From assembly GCF_003086295.3 (NCBI RefSeq), contig NC_092042.1, positions 38,177,419-38,241,418 of the forward strand: DNA of 64,000 bases, given 5' to 3'. Source of the DNA: Arachis hypogaea. Taxonomy: Eukaryota > Streptophyta > Magnoliopsida > Fabales > Fabaceae. This document shows, piece after piece, positions 11,602-20,993 of the stretch; position 1 is the stretch's first letter; each line of letters begins with the position of its first letter. The translations under genes were made by a program, and so were the position numbers. Under the pieces are notes generated by a model that was given only the letters and a program-made list of their open reading frames with translations, was not told where the DNA came from and made no database searches.

Positions 11602-11879
11602 GAAGAAGAAAGAATGGAAGAAGAAGAAGATATGGAGGAGAGGGAGAGATGGGTATGTTTTGGCCATATGGGTGGGATTAGGTGGGGAAGGATGGATGGA
11701 TGTGAGTGGTGAAGAGGTAATGGGGAAGAGTGATTGAGGTGATTATGTGAAGAAGAGAGAAGGTAAGTTGAGGTAGGTAGGGATCCTATGGGGTCCACAG
11801 ATCATGAGATGATCCTATGGGGTCCACAGATCCTGAGGTGTCAAGAATTTACATCCCTGCACCAATGAGGTGTGTAAAA

Positions 11880-12130
11880 TGCCCTCTGCATGCAATCCTG
11901 GCGTTTAACGCCAGATTGGTACTTGTTTCTGGCGTTAAACACCAGCTCTAAGCTTGTTCTGGGCATTCAACGCCCATCTGCAGCATGTTTCTGGCGTTGA
12001 ACGCCAGCTTTCCTCAGTGTGCAATCCTGGTGTTTAAACGCCAGATTGCTGCATGTTTCTGGCGTTCAACGCCAGATCCATGCTCTGTTCTGGCGTTGAA
12101 CGCCAGCCAGATGCTCCTTACTGGCGTTTA
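11880..12130. repeat. R3 array of GGCGTTTAACGCC palindromes
   Basis: About seven imperfect palindromes (CTGGCGTTTAACGCCAG, TGGCGTTCAACGCCAG and variants) spaced about 35-45 bp, between the post-gag hairpin and ORF2. The spacer text (GCATGTTT, TGCTCTGTT) is itself loosely repeated. Confidence 0.88.
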
Positions 12131-12275
12131 AGTTCTTCCTCCAGGGTGTGATTTTTCTTCTGCTATTTTTGATTCTGTTTTTAATTTTAGTATTTTTTTC
12201 ATGACTCCACATGATCATGAACCTAATAAAACATAAAAGAACAATAAAAAGAAAAATAAAATTAGATAAATAAAA

Positions 12276-12293
12276 ATTGGGTTGCCTCCCAAT
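12276..12293 (-). other. R3 copy of the post-gag hairpin (loop AGGCAA)
   Basis: Element sense ATTGGG-AGGCAA-CCCAAT, 6-bp stem, preceded by AAAGAAGCGCTT as in R4 and R7. The stem differs from R4 (GCTGGG), R5 (CATGGG) and R1 (GGTGGG) but stays fully paired. Confidence 0.7.
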
Positions 12294-12373
12294 AAGCGCT
12301 TCTTTAATGTCAATAGCTTGACAGTGGGCTCTTATGGAGCCATACAGGTGATCAGGTGAATGTTGTAGACTCC

Positions 12374-12465
12374 CAACACCAAACTTAGAGTTTGTATGTG
12401 GGGATTCAACACCAAACTTAGAGTTTGGCTGTGGCCTCCCAACACCAAACTTAGAGCTTGATTGT
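12374..12465 (-). repeat. R3 three tandem copies of CTAAGTTTGGTGTT
   Basis: Element sense AACTCTAAGTTTGGTGTTG is repeated three times at a period of about 33-36 bp. In the continuing gag-protease frame it encodes SKFGVG three times. The same motif is the one that follows the hairpin module before ORF2 and before the 3' LTR. Confidence 0.75.
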
Positions 12466-12559
12466 GGGGGCTTTGTTTGACTCTGTACTGAGAGAAGCTT
12501 TTTATACTTCCTCTCCATGTATACAGAAGAACACCTTCGAGTCTTAAACACAAGGTAGT

Positions 12560-14106
12560 TGGTGCACGAATTTGTAATTCGCACAACTAACCAGCAAGTG
12601 CACTGGGTCGTCCAAGTAATACCTTACGTGAGTAAGGGTCGATCCCACGGAGATTATTGGTTTGAAGCAATCAATGTTTATTTTATTAATCTTAGTCAGG
12701 AGGCCAATAAGGTTATTTGGATTTAATTTTAAGAAGTCAAAATATTTAAAATTGTAAGAAAAATAAGAGAGAATCAAATCGTTACTTAGTGTGCAGTAAT
12801 GAGAAATATGTCGGAGTCTTGGAGATGCTTTGTCCTTTGATTTTCTACTTTTCCTTGAAGTCCTCTTCCCACACGCATGGTTCCTTCCATGGCAAGCTCT
12901 ATGTAGGGTGTCACCGTTGTCAATGGCTACTTCCCATCCTCTCAGTGAAAACGTTCCTATGCTCTGTCACAGCACGGCTAATCATCTGTCGGTTCTTAAT
13001 CAGGTTGGAATAGAATCCATTGATTCTTTTGCGTCTGTCACTAACGCCCAGCCTTCAGGAGTTTGAAGCTCGTCACAGTCATTTAATCCCAGAATCCTAC
13101 TCGGAATACCACAGACAAGGTTTAGACTTTCCGGATTCTCATGAATGCTGCTATCAATCCGGCTTATACCACGAAGATTCTGATTAAGGAATCTAAGAGA
13201 TATTCATTCAATCTGATGTAGAACGAAGGTGGTTGTCAGGAACACGTTCATGGATTGAGGAAGGTGATGAGTGTCACAGATCATCACCTCCTCCATAATT
13301 AAGCGCGAATGAACATCTTAGATAAGAACAAGCGTGTTTGAATGGAAGACAAAGGAATTGTATTAAATCATCGAGACGCTGCAGAGCTCCTCACCCCCAA
13401 CAATGGAGTTTAGAGACTCATGCCGTCAAAAAGTATGTAATTCAGATCTGAAAATGTCATGAGGTACAAGATAAGTCTCTAAAAGTTGTTTAAATAGTAA
13501 ACTAGTAACCTAGGTTTACAGAAAATGAGTAAACTAAGATAACTGGTGCAGAAATCCACTTCTGGGGCCCACTTGGTGTGTGCTGGGGCTGGGACTAGAG
13601 TTATCCACGAGTTGAGGCCTTTCTTGGAGTTGAACTCCAAGTTATAACGTGTTTTGGGCGTTCAACTCCGGATTATGACGTTTTTCTGGCGTTTAACTCC
13701 AGACAGCAGCATGTACTTGGCGTTCAACGCCAAGTTACGTCGTCTTTCTTCGCGGAAAATATGGACTATTATATATTGCTGGAAAGCCCTGGATGTCTAC
13801 TTTCCAACGCCGTTGAGAGCTCGCCAATTGGACTCCGGTAGCTCCAGAAAATCCATTTCGAGTGCAGGGAGGTCAGGATCCAACAGCATCAGCAGTCCTT
13901 TTTCAGCCTCACTCAGATTTTTGCTCAGCTCCCTCAATTTCAGCCAGAAAATACCTGAAATCACAGAAAAACATACAAACTCATAGTAAAGTCCAGAAAT
14001 ATAATTTTTGCCTAGAAACTAATATTATTCTACTAAAAACTAATTAAAACATGCTAAAATCTACATGAAATTACCCCCAAAAAGCGTATAAAATATCCGC
14101 TCATCA
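12560..14106 (-). repeat. R4 3' LTR
   Basis: TGGTGCACG...GCTCATCA. A TATA-like CTATTTAAAC is on the minus strand at about 13497-13488. Palindromes (TTGGCGTTCAACGCCAA and relatives) at 13650-13735 lie upstream of it in element sense. U5 hairpins are at 12622-12637 and 12591-12606. Confidence 0.95.
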
Positions 14107-14674
14107 CAACACCAAACTTAAACTGTTGCTTGTCCTCAAGCAACTAGATAAATAAAATAGGTTTTAACAGAAATTAAGAAGTAATAATATTTTAGAGTTT
14201 TAAATGAAGCTCAGATTCTTATTAGATGAGCGGGGCTTGTAGCTTTTTGTTTCTGAACAGTTTTGGCATCTCCCTTTATCTTTTGAATTTCAGAATGATT
14301 GGCATCCTTAGGAACTCAGAATTCAGATAGTATTATTGATTCTCCTAGTGTAGTATATTGATTCTTGAACACAGTTATTTTATGAGTCTCGGCCGTGGCC
14401 CTAAGCACTTTGTTTTCCAGTATTACCACCAGATACATAAATGCCACAGACACATGACTAGGTGAACCTTTTCAGATTGTGACTTAGCTTTGCTAGAGTC
14501 CCCAGTCAGAGGTGTCCAGAGCTCTTGAGCACACTCTTTTTGCCTTGGATCACGACTTTAAACACTCAGTCTCAAGTTTGTAACTTGGACCTGCATGCCA
14601 CAAGCACATGGTTAGGGACAGCTTGGTTTAGCCGCTTAGGCCTGGAACTATTTCCTTGGGCCCTCCTATCCACT
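14107..14674 (-). other. R4 3' non-coding region, left piece, with hairpin module
   Basis: Beside the LTR: element-sense hairpin GTTGCTTG-AGGA-CAAGCAAC (14125-14144), then TTTAAGTTTGGTGTTG abutting the LTR. The common 3' segment follows. It ends with CCACT (14670-14674), the R5 target duplication, and continues at 25817. Confidence 0.75.
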
Positions 14675-15034
14675 TGATGACAAGTCATCATATACCCATT
14701 TTTCAAGCTAATTTCACTTGTTTTGTTAGCATTTATGCACTTTCTTGCATCCTAAGTAAGTGATTTGGAGTGAAAATGCATAACTTCTTTAAATCAAGCA
14801 ACCACCATGAATTTAATGTTAATCATTGAGGTTTGAGCTAATTTTAATTGCATTTTAATTGATTTATAAGCCTCTTGAATTTAGTGATACTTTGAGTGGT
14901 TGTTTAGTTTATTATAGGTGAAGAAAAGAAAAGAAAATGAAAAGCGTGGCCTAAGAAACGTGACACAAGTAAAGGAAAGCGTGGCAAAAAAAGGAGAGAA
15001 GCGTGCCGCAACTAATGAGGGAGGCAACCTTGCC

Positions 15035-15765
15035 CTCCACAAGGGCAGACTGCCCTCTAGGAGAGCAACATTAGGTGACCAAGCAAGCATAGGCAACCCT
15101 GCCCTGCCCACTCCAAGGGCAGAGCACAAAATGGTGCCTTGGAGCCAAGAGAAGCAAACTCTGCCCTGCCCTTGTGGAGAGCAGAATCGGGCATCTCAAG
15201 GAAAGAAATCAAGAAAAAAGGTCACCCATGCATGCCACAAGGTTCGAACAAAGAACCATGAGGAAGCCAAGCCTTGAGACCCACTACCGTGCCAAGAAGC
15301 CAAAAAAATAAAATAGCGTGTTTGCACTCTCCCAGGTTCGAACCCGAGACGTGAAGGAAGGACCCTGCCCTGCCCTTGGCGCGGGCAGGGCAGCAATTGA
15401 ACTAGGTGCACCAATTTTGAAAGCTGGCGCACCAACTTTGCTTCCTGGCGCACCAACTTCCTCGTCCTGGCAGCATCTGGCGCGCGCGTTCCTTCCCTGG
15501 CGCACCAACCCGTTCCTGCCCTGCCCTTGGCGCGGGCAGGGCAGCGTTCAGCATCAATCGCACACACAACGCCTCCTGGCAGCACCATCCGCACGCACAT
15601 CTCGTCCCTGGCGCACCAAGCTTTCCCGCCCTGCCCTTGGCGCGGGCAGGGCAGCCTCTGGCGCACCAAACTCGTGCCAGACTCGCACCACACGCACCAT
15701 GGCCGCACCAATTGCTAGCACCAAGCATCAATTTTCTGCCCTGCCCTCCACAGGGCAGGGCAGCC
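15035..15765 (+). repeat. R5 LTR array of GC-rich inverted repeats
   Basis: Perfect hairpins: 11-bp stem CTGCCCTGCCC/GGGCAGGGCAG with loop TTGGCGC at 15365-15393 and 15516-15544; a shorter copy at about 15629-15655; and a 12-bp stem CTGCCCTGCCCT/AGGGCAGGGCAG with loop CCAC at 15736-15763. Weaker CTGCCCT/AGGGCAG pairs precede them from about 15035. TGGCGCACCAA is repeated about eight times between them. Confidence 0.9.
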
Positions 15766-15874
15766 TCCTGGGAGTGATTTTTTGGGCCAAAATTCAAATT
15801 AAAAATTAATTTGAATCCATTTCTTCACCAAATCAAAAGCCCATCCAAATCCCAAAATCCAAGAATAGAAAGTG

Positions 15875-15884
15875 TATAAATAGG
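15875..15884 (+). promoter_or_regulatory. R5 LTR TATA box
   Basis: TATAAATAGG, about 110 bp downstream of the last LTR inverted repeat. The same word is at 24893-24902 in the 3' LTR. Likely core promoter of the genomic transcript. Confidence 0.75.
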
Positions 15885-16804
15885 ACTTAGTTTGATGTAA
15901 TTAGGACCTTTTTTTTAGCTACCTTTACTTTGAGCTTTGAATTCTCACTTTTAATTTGGAGCTTTTGAATTTCATTTCCTTTGAAGCTCTCTTGAGAGAT
16001 TTGTCCGGGCATCAAGAGGATCAAGGGAGAATTGATTGATCTCCTTCCTCATTTCCCTTGGGCAATTCTACTCTTCTGTTTTCTGAGTATTGGGTGTGTG
16101 AAATTGGGGAAATTCTGTCCCAATTCCCATTCAAACTCTTTGCACTTTGTTTTCTGCATAATTGAATCCCAATTCTGTTCTTCTATTGCTTCATCTTTAA
16201 GTTTTCTGTTAACTGGTTAGTTAACTCAGATCTAGGAAGGAAATTGGGTTTTAGGCTCTGCTACCTAAACCCTTGGGATCCTGAGATCACAATTTTACTT
16301 TTGGTTCTTCTGTGAACCTCTGCAACATTTTATTTCATTTCTGTTTGAATGCTTATTGATTCTAATTCAATTTCTGATCTATCAATTGCTGCAATTTACT
16401 TCTTCTCTGTTTAGATATAGCAATCCCATTCCTCAAATCCCTTTTTCTTTCTAGCAATTTATCTTTCTTGCCATTTAAGTTACTGCAATTTAAGTTTCTT
16501 GCACTTTAAGTTTCAGTCATTTACTTTCTTGCTCTTTAAGATTCTGCACTTCTATAATTCTGTTCTTCAATTTACTGCACTTTTCCCTTCCCCCTTTACA
16601 ATTACAGTCATTTAATTCTTGTTAAACATAAACCACTCAACCAAAACTTGATTCGCTTGACTAAATCACCCACTAAACTAAAATTGCTCAATCCTTCAAT
16701 CCCTGTGGGATCGACCTCACTCATGTGAGTTATTATTACTTGATGTGACCCGGTACACTTGCCGGTGAGTTTTGTGTTGGATCGTTTTCCACACATCAAG
16801 TTTT

Positions 16805-16822
16805 TGGCGCCGTTGCCGGGGA
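16805..16822 (+). other. R5 primer-binding site, tRNA-Asp type
   Basis: TGGCGCCGTTGCCGGGGA, 6 nt after the LTR. Confidence 0.95.
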
Positions 16823-17012
16823 TTGAAATAGATTGACAATGATTAAGTGAAGTGGAGGTCTAGATTAAGCACTTTTTCTTTTCTGTTGTTCTAACTCTCA
16901 CTAACACACTAACTGTTTGAATTTTTGCTTAAACTAACTAAACCTTCATTCTAGCTATAGATTGAAGTTTCATTGGCTTTCTGGGTTTGTGTGTTTATTG
17001 CTGTGTGTTTGT

Positions 17013-18791
17013 ATGTCAGGTATAGGGAGATCCTCTCCTATCATCACTGAAATTGATCCAAGGACTCTTCGGAGAATAAGAAGAGCTGAAAGAGGGAAGT
17101 ACATTGTTGGAGAAGAAGAAGAATCTGAGGAGGAATTCCAAGATATGGAAGGAGATACCAATCAACCAGGAGATGGAGCCAATAATAATCAACAACAGAG
17201 AAGGGTCTTGGCTTCATACACATTTGCAAATGCCAAGCATTGCGGGAGTAGCATTCTTCCTCCCAATGTCAATGCAAACAACTTTGAACTCAAGCCACAA
17301 CTCATAACCCTGGTTCAAAATAATTGTTCCTTTGGAGGAGGGCCTTTGGAGGATCCAAATCAACATCTGTCTACTTTCCTGAGAATCTGTGACACAGTGA
17401 AGACAAATGGTGTACCTCCTGATAGCTACAAGTTGCTACTCTTCCCATTCTCTCTCAGAGATAAAGCAACTCAGTGGCTAGAGACCTTCCCAAAAGAAAG
17501 CATCAACACTTGGGATGACTTGGTGAGCAAGTTTCTTGCCAAATTCTACCCCCCTCAAAGAGTTCTAAGGTTGAAGACAGAGGTTCAAACATTCACTCAA
17601 ATGGAGGCCGAAAACTTATATGAAGCATGGGAAAGATATAAGGCTCTATTGAGGAAGTGCCCACCAGAGATGTTTACTGAGTGGGACAAGTTACAAAACT
17701 TCTATGAGGGACTCACCCTTAAAGCTCAAGAAGCTCTTGATCACTCTGCCGGAGGTTCTCTACAACTCATGAAGACCACAGAGGAAGCTCAAAACCTCAT
17801 TGAGATGGTGGCCAACAACCAATATTTCTTTGCTCATCAAAGACAACGCCAACCATCACAGAGAAGAGGAGTCATGGAGTTGGAAGGAGTTGATTCAATT
17901 CTAGCTCAAAACAAGATGATGCAGCAGCAGATTCAACAACAATTTGAACAAATGGCTAAGAGAATTGATGGCTTGCAAGTGGCAGCAGTGAGCACCACAA
18001 GCCAACCTCCAACCACTTGGGTGCAAAATGAAGAAACTCAAGAGGAACAACAACAAGAGCAAGTCCAATACATGCACAACCAAAATCCTGGAACAAATGA
18101 GGTCTATGGTGATACCTACAATCCATCTTGGAAGAACCATCCCAACCTCAGATGGGGAGACAACCATACTCAAAACCAACAACCATGGCAAAGAAACACG
18201 GGCCAAAACAATTGGAAAAACACAAACCATAACTCCCAGCCAAACACTAACCAAAACTCATACAGAAAACCACAAAATAACTACCCAAATTCTAACCAAT
18301 ACCCACCCAATAACCACCCAACTAACCAAAACACTTATCTTCATCCATCAACACCCCAAAATCAAACCATCTCCCAAGACTCACAGAGAATCACCAATCT
18401 AGAGCTACTCATGGAGAAACTAATGAAGAGCCAAGAATTGACAAACAAAAATCAAGAAGCCTCCATGAAGAACCTAGAGAGGCAGATTGGACAAATCTCT
18501 AAGAAGATCTCTGTTGAGAAGCCATCAAGCTCACTACCTAGTGACACTATTCCCAACCCAAAGGAAGAATGCAAGGTTGTGCAACTAAGAAGTGGAAGAG
18601 TGTTAACAGATGGTAGCCAAGGAGCAACAAAGAAGCTTATGGAGAATGACACTGAGCTAACAAAGAAGGATGAAACCATCAACAAGGACATAATAACCAA
18701 GAGTGCTCCAGAAAAGCTCACAGAGGAAGATAACAAACCACAGAATTTGAAGAAAGGAAAGGAGATCTTGGAGGAACCAATTCCAAAATAG
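17013..18791 (+). CDS. gag: R5 gag (592 aa)
   Basis: Start chosen at ATG 17013 (MSGIGRSSPIITEIDPRTLRR). An upstream TTG-started frame mimics a signal peptide but is leader sequence. The capsid-type core is about residues 95-255: [48 protein letters not shown]-rich coiled segment lies at about 300-340, followed by an Asn/Gln-rich low-complexity stretch (about 370-470) containing YNPSWKNHPNLRWG. The C-terminus has EECKVVQLRSGR. I see no CCHC zinc knuckle. It ends with TAG at 18789-18791, in the same frame as the protease that follows. Confidence 0.9.
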   Translation: MSGIGRSSPIITEIDPRTLRRIRRAERGKYIVGEEEESEEEFQDMEGDTNQPGDGANNNQQQRRVLASYTFANAKHCGSSILPPNVNANNFELKPQLITLVQNNCSFGGGPLEDPNQHLSTFLRICDTVKTNGVPPDSYKLLLFPFSLRDKATQWLETFPKESINTWDDLVSKFLAKFYPPQRVLRLKTEVQTFTQMEAENLYEAWERYKALLRKCPPEMFTEWDKLQNFYEGLTLKAQEALDHSAGGSLQLMKTTEEAQNLIEMVANNQYFFAHQRQRQPSQRRGVMELEGVDSILAQNKMMQQQIQQQFEQMAKRIDGLQVAAVSTTSQPPTTWVQNEETQEEQQQEQVQYMHNQNPGTNEVYGDTYNPSWKNHPNLRWGDNHTQNQQPWQRNTGQNNWKNTNHNSQPNTNQNSYRKPQNNYPNSNQYPPNNHPTNQNTYLHPSTPQNQTISQDSQRITNLELLMEKLMKSQELTNKNQEASMKNLERQIGQISKKISVEKPSSSLPSDTIPNPKEECKVVQLRSGRVLTDGSQGATKKLMENDTELTKKDETINKDIITKSAPEKLTEEDNKPQNLKKGKEILEEPIPK

Positions 18792-19886
18792 CATCAAGTG
18801 GAGAAGAGCTCAACTCCACCACTACCTTATCCACAGAGATTTCACAAGGAAACAAAGGACCAGCACTTCCACAAATTTCTTGAGACTTTCAAGAAGTTGG
18901 AAATCAATATACCTTTGGCAGAGGCTTTGGAGCAGATGCCCTTATATGCCAAGTTCTTAAAGGAGCTCATCAACAAGAAAAGAGATTGGAATGAGAAGGA
19001 AACTGTGATGCTCAGTGAAGAATGCAGTGCCCTCATTAAAAAGGGACTTCCTCCCAAGCTTGAAGACCCTGGAGGTTTCTTCTTACCATGCACTATTGGA
19101 AACCTGTTCATTAACAAAGGAATGTGCGATCTAGGAGCAAGCATAAATCTAATCCCATATTCTCTAGTGAAAAAGCTTGGCATAGAGGAGGTGAAACCAA
19201 CAGAGATGACTTTGGAATTGGTGGATCAATCAATAGTCTATCCTAAGGGGCTGATTGAGAACCTTTTAGTTAAGGTTGGCAAGTTCATCTATCCAGCAGA
19301 TTTTGTGATTCTGGATTCTTCAGAACATGGAAGTGACTCCATAATACTTGGTCGACCATTTTTGGCCACTGCTAGAGCTATTGTGGACATAGAGCAAGGA
19401 GAGTTAACCCTCAGGATGCATGAGGAGAGCATCATCCTGAAAGTCTTCCCAGAATTACAAATGGATGAAGAAACAAGCAGAATGAGTGATGATCTCCTTC
19501 CAAAGAAATCAACTGAAAAGGAAGTGAAACAGATAAACAAACAGATACAAGAAGAAAAGGGGATTCACAAGGAAGCAGGGGTGATTAGCAAGAAGGAAGG
19601 CATCACAACTCAAGTAACTGTCAAGAAAGGAAGACCAACAAGCAAGAAAAAGATGAAGAGCAAGAAAAAGGTTCACAAAGGGTGGAAGAACAAGAAAATC
19701 CCAACTGAAGGATTCTCTAAGGGTGATAAGGTGCAATTAATATACCAACAGCAGGGAGCAGAAGATTATTACACTGTCAACCAAATTCTTTCTCTTGAGC
19801 ATATGGAAATTGAGCATCAAAGCACACAGAGAAAGCTGACAGTGAGAGGTGACAAATTGAGACATCACCAACATCAACCACCTTAA
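18792..19886 (+). CDS. R5 protease with integrase C-terminal-like tail; no RT
   Basis: Continues the gag frame directly after its TAG and has no ATG before the conserved part, so it needs readthrough, or the TAG is a recent mutation. Conserved LPYPQRFHKETKDQHFHKF start, then retropepsin: [13 protein letters not shown] (catalytic Asp at about residue 113 of this segment) and [17 protein letters not shown]. After a Lys-rich linker (about 250-305), residues 307-360 read FSKGDKVQLIY...MEIEHQSTQRKLTVRGDKLRHH. This aligns by eye with the integrase tail of R7 ([10 protein letters not shown]...[22 protein letters not shown]). The RT, RNase H and integrase core have been lost between protease and tail. 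Confidence 0.82.
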   Translation, partial: HQVEKSSTPPLPYPQRFHKETKDQHFHKFLETFKKLEINIPLAEALEQMPLYAKFLKELINKKRDWNEKETVMLSEECSALIKKGLPPKLEDPGGFFLPCTIGNLFINKGMCDLGASINLIPYSLVKKLGIEEVKPTEMTLELVDQSIVYPKGLIENLLVKVGKFIYPADFVILDSSEHGSDSIILGRPFLATARAIVDIEQGELTLRMHEESIILKVFPELQMDEETSRMSDDLLPKKSTEKEVKQINKQIQEEKGIHKEAGVISKKEGITTQVTVKKGRPTSKKKMKSKKKVHKGWKNKKIPTEGFSKGDKVQLIYQQQGAEDYYTVNQILSLEHMEIEHQSTQRKLTVRGDKLRHHQHQPP

Positions 19887-19927
19887 AGGGAGGTCAATGT
19901 CAAGCTAATGACAATAAAAGAGCGCTT

Positions 19928-19945
19928 CATGGGAGGCAACCCATG
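19928..19945 (+). other. R5 post-gag hairpin
   Basis: CATGGG-AGGCAA-CCCATG, 6-bp stem, preceded by AAAGAGCGCTT, about 40 nt after the protease stop. Confidence 0.72.
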
Positions 19946-20796
19946 GTTTAAGATTTCTGTCTTTTCTCTTTTATTTAATAAGCTATGATTCTTCTAAATA
20001 TGGTTTTGAATTTTCATGCCTGGTGAATGCATATGTCATTTTGAAGCACATGGCAAACTTCTAAGTTTGGTGTACCTTAAGGTACACCCAAGTTCATTGT
20101 TCAAAGAAGAGGATTGTCTTTTAGAGCATATGCATAAGTCTTTTGATAAAGCATGTGACCAAACACTAAGTTTGGTGTCTGCATATGCAACAAGGTTCAG
20201 AGGATAATTTTCTAAGCATGGACTCAAAACCATAACAGATAAGGGATCATATATCAATTTGTTTTTTTTAAAAAAAAAATGCATCAATTGTGAAAATGGT
20301 TTGCATTGTTAAGCCATCCCCTTAATAAAAGATAAGTTTGGTGTTCACCAACTTTTAACATTTTATTTAAGGACACAATTGATCACAAAAAAATTTTTTT
20401 AACTATTAAACAAACCAAAACAATCTATTTTATTATTGCAAATAAGTTTGCCACGGTTATATTATATTCTTATCTTGCTGTTTTGATTTATGTAGGAGAA
20501 AAAGATTAAGACAAGCTCAAGGAGGGGCCACGGCTAGGAGAAGCTATGTGAGGGAGATCACATGTGCCTAGGAGAACGTGCTCATAGGGAACAAAATTTG
20601 CATGCATGCAACATTGGACACCGAAGTGCATGCAGCCAATAGGAGGATGATCCTCGTCAAGCCTTAACCATGCATGCAAGCCGTCCATCTCATGCATTCT
20701 TTGAATGAACAAACCAATCTCAGCCCTTCATGAACACTCACGGTCCCCTCCTCATTCATTCATTGTGGTTTTGTTGAAAAGTTTGGAAACATGGCC
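19946..20796 (+). other. R5 spacer between protease and ORF2
   Basis: AT-rich, with four TAAGTTTGGTGT words (near 20062, 20169, 20334 and at the edges of weak inverted repeats) but no GC-rich palindrome array like those of R3, R4, R6 and R7. No supported gene. Confidence 0.6.
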
Positions 20797-20805
20797 TATA
20801 AATAG
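20797..20805 (+). promoter_or_regulatory. R5 internal TATA box for ORF2
   Basis: GCCTATAAATAGCC, 189 nt before the ORF2 ATG, in a typical C-rich plant leader context (CACACCC, CATCCACATTC). Suggests a separate ORF2 mRNA. Confidence 0.65.
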
Positions 20806-20993
20806 CCGTTGCATCAACACGGCATCCACATTCCTATTCAAGCTACTCTCATATGAAACCACACCCTATTTCACTTCCAAAGCCAACATATTTCGTCCTT
20901 ACCTCACACATCAAAACCGAACCAAAGTTCACCCCAAACACAACACATATTTCTTCTACTCTTACTTCCTCTTTCTTTTCACTTTAATTTTCA

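Larger units (their letters stand above)
14675..16798 (+). repeat. R5 5' LTR
   Basis: TGATGACAAG...CACACATCA. It contains the GC-rich inverted-repeat array (15035-15765), TATAAATAGG at 15875-15884, and U5 hairpins at 16716-16729 (CTCAC/GTGAG, loop TCAT) and 16750-16765 (CCGG/CCGG, loop TACACTTG). Open frames in the GC-rich part are by-products of its composition. Confidence 0.95.

Noticed and set aside
12066..12559. A separate gene downstream of R3 protease
   Set aside because: It is the continuation of the R3 gag-protease frame across the R4 insertion and runs on through the hairpin and palindromes; the true end of the protein is uncertain.
14881..15809. Several overlapping 60-170 codon frames in the R5 LTRs (also 23898-24820)
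   Set aside because: They follow the GC-rich inverted repeats on both strands, differ between frames and have no family; composition artefacts.
16690..16800. A tRNA gene near the primer-binding site
   Set aside because: Only the 18-nt complement of the tRNA-Asp 3' end is present; no cloverleaf is formed.
16962..17012. Signal peptide at the start of R5 gag
   Set aside because: The hydrophobic stretch depends on a TTG start in the leader; the first ATG at 17013 begins the conserved gag N-terminus.
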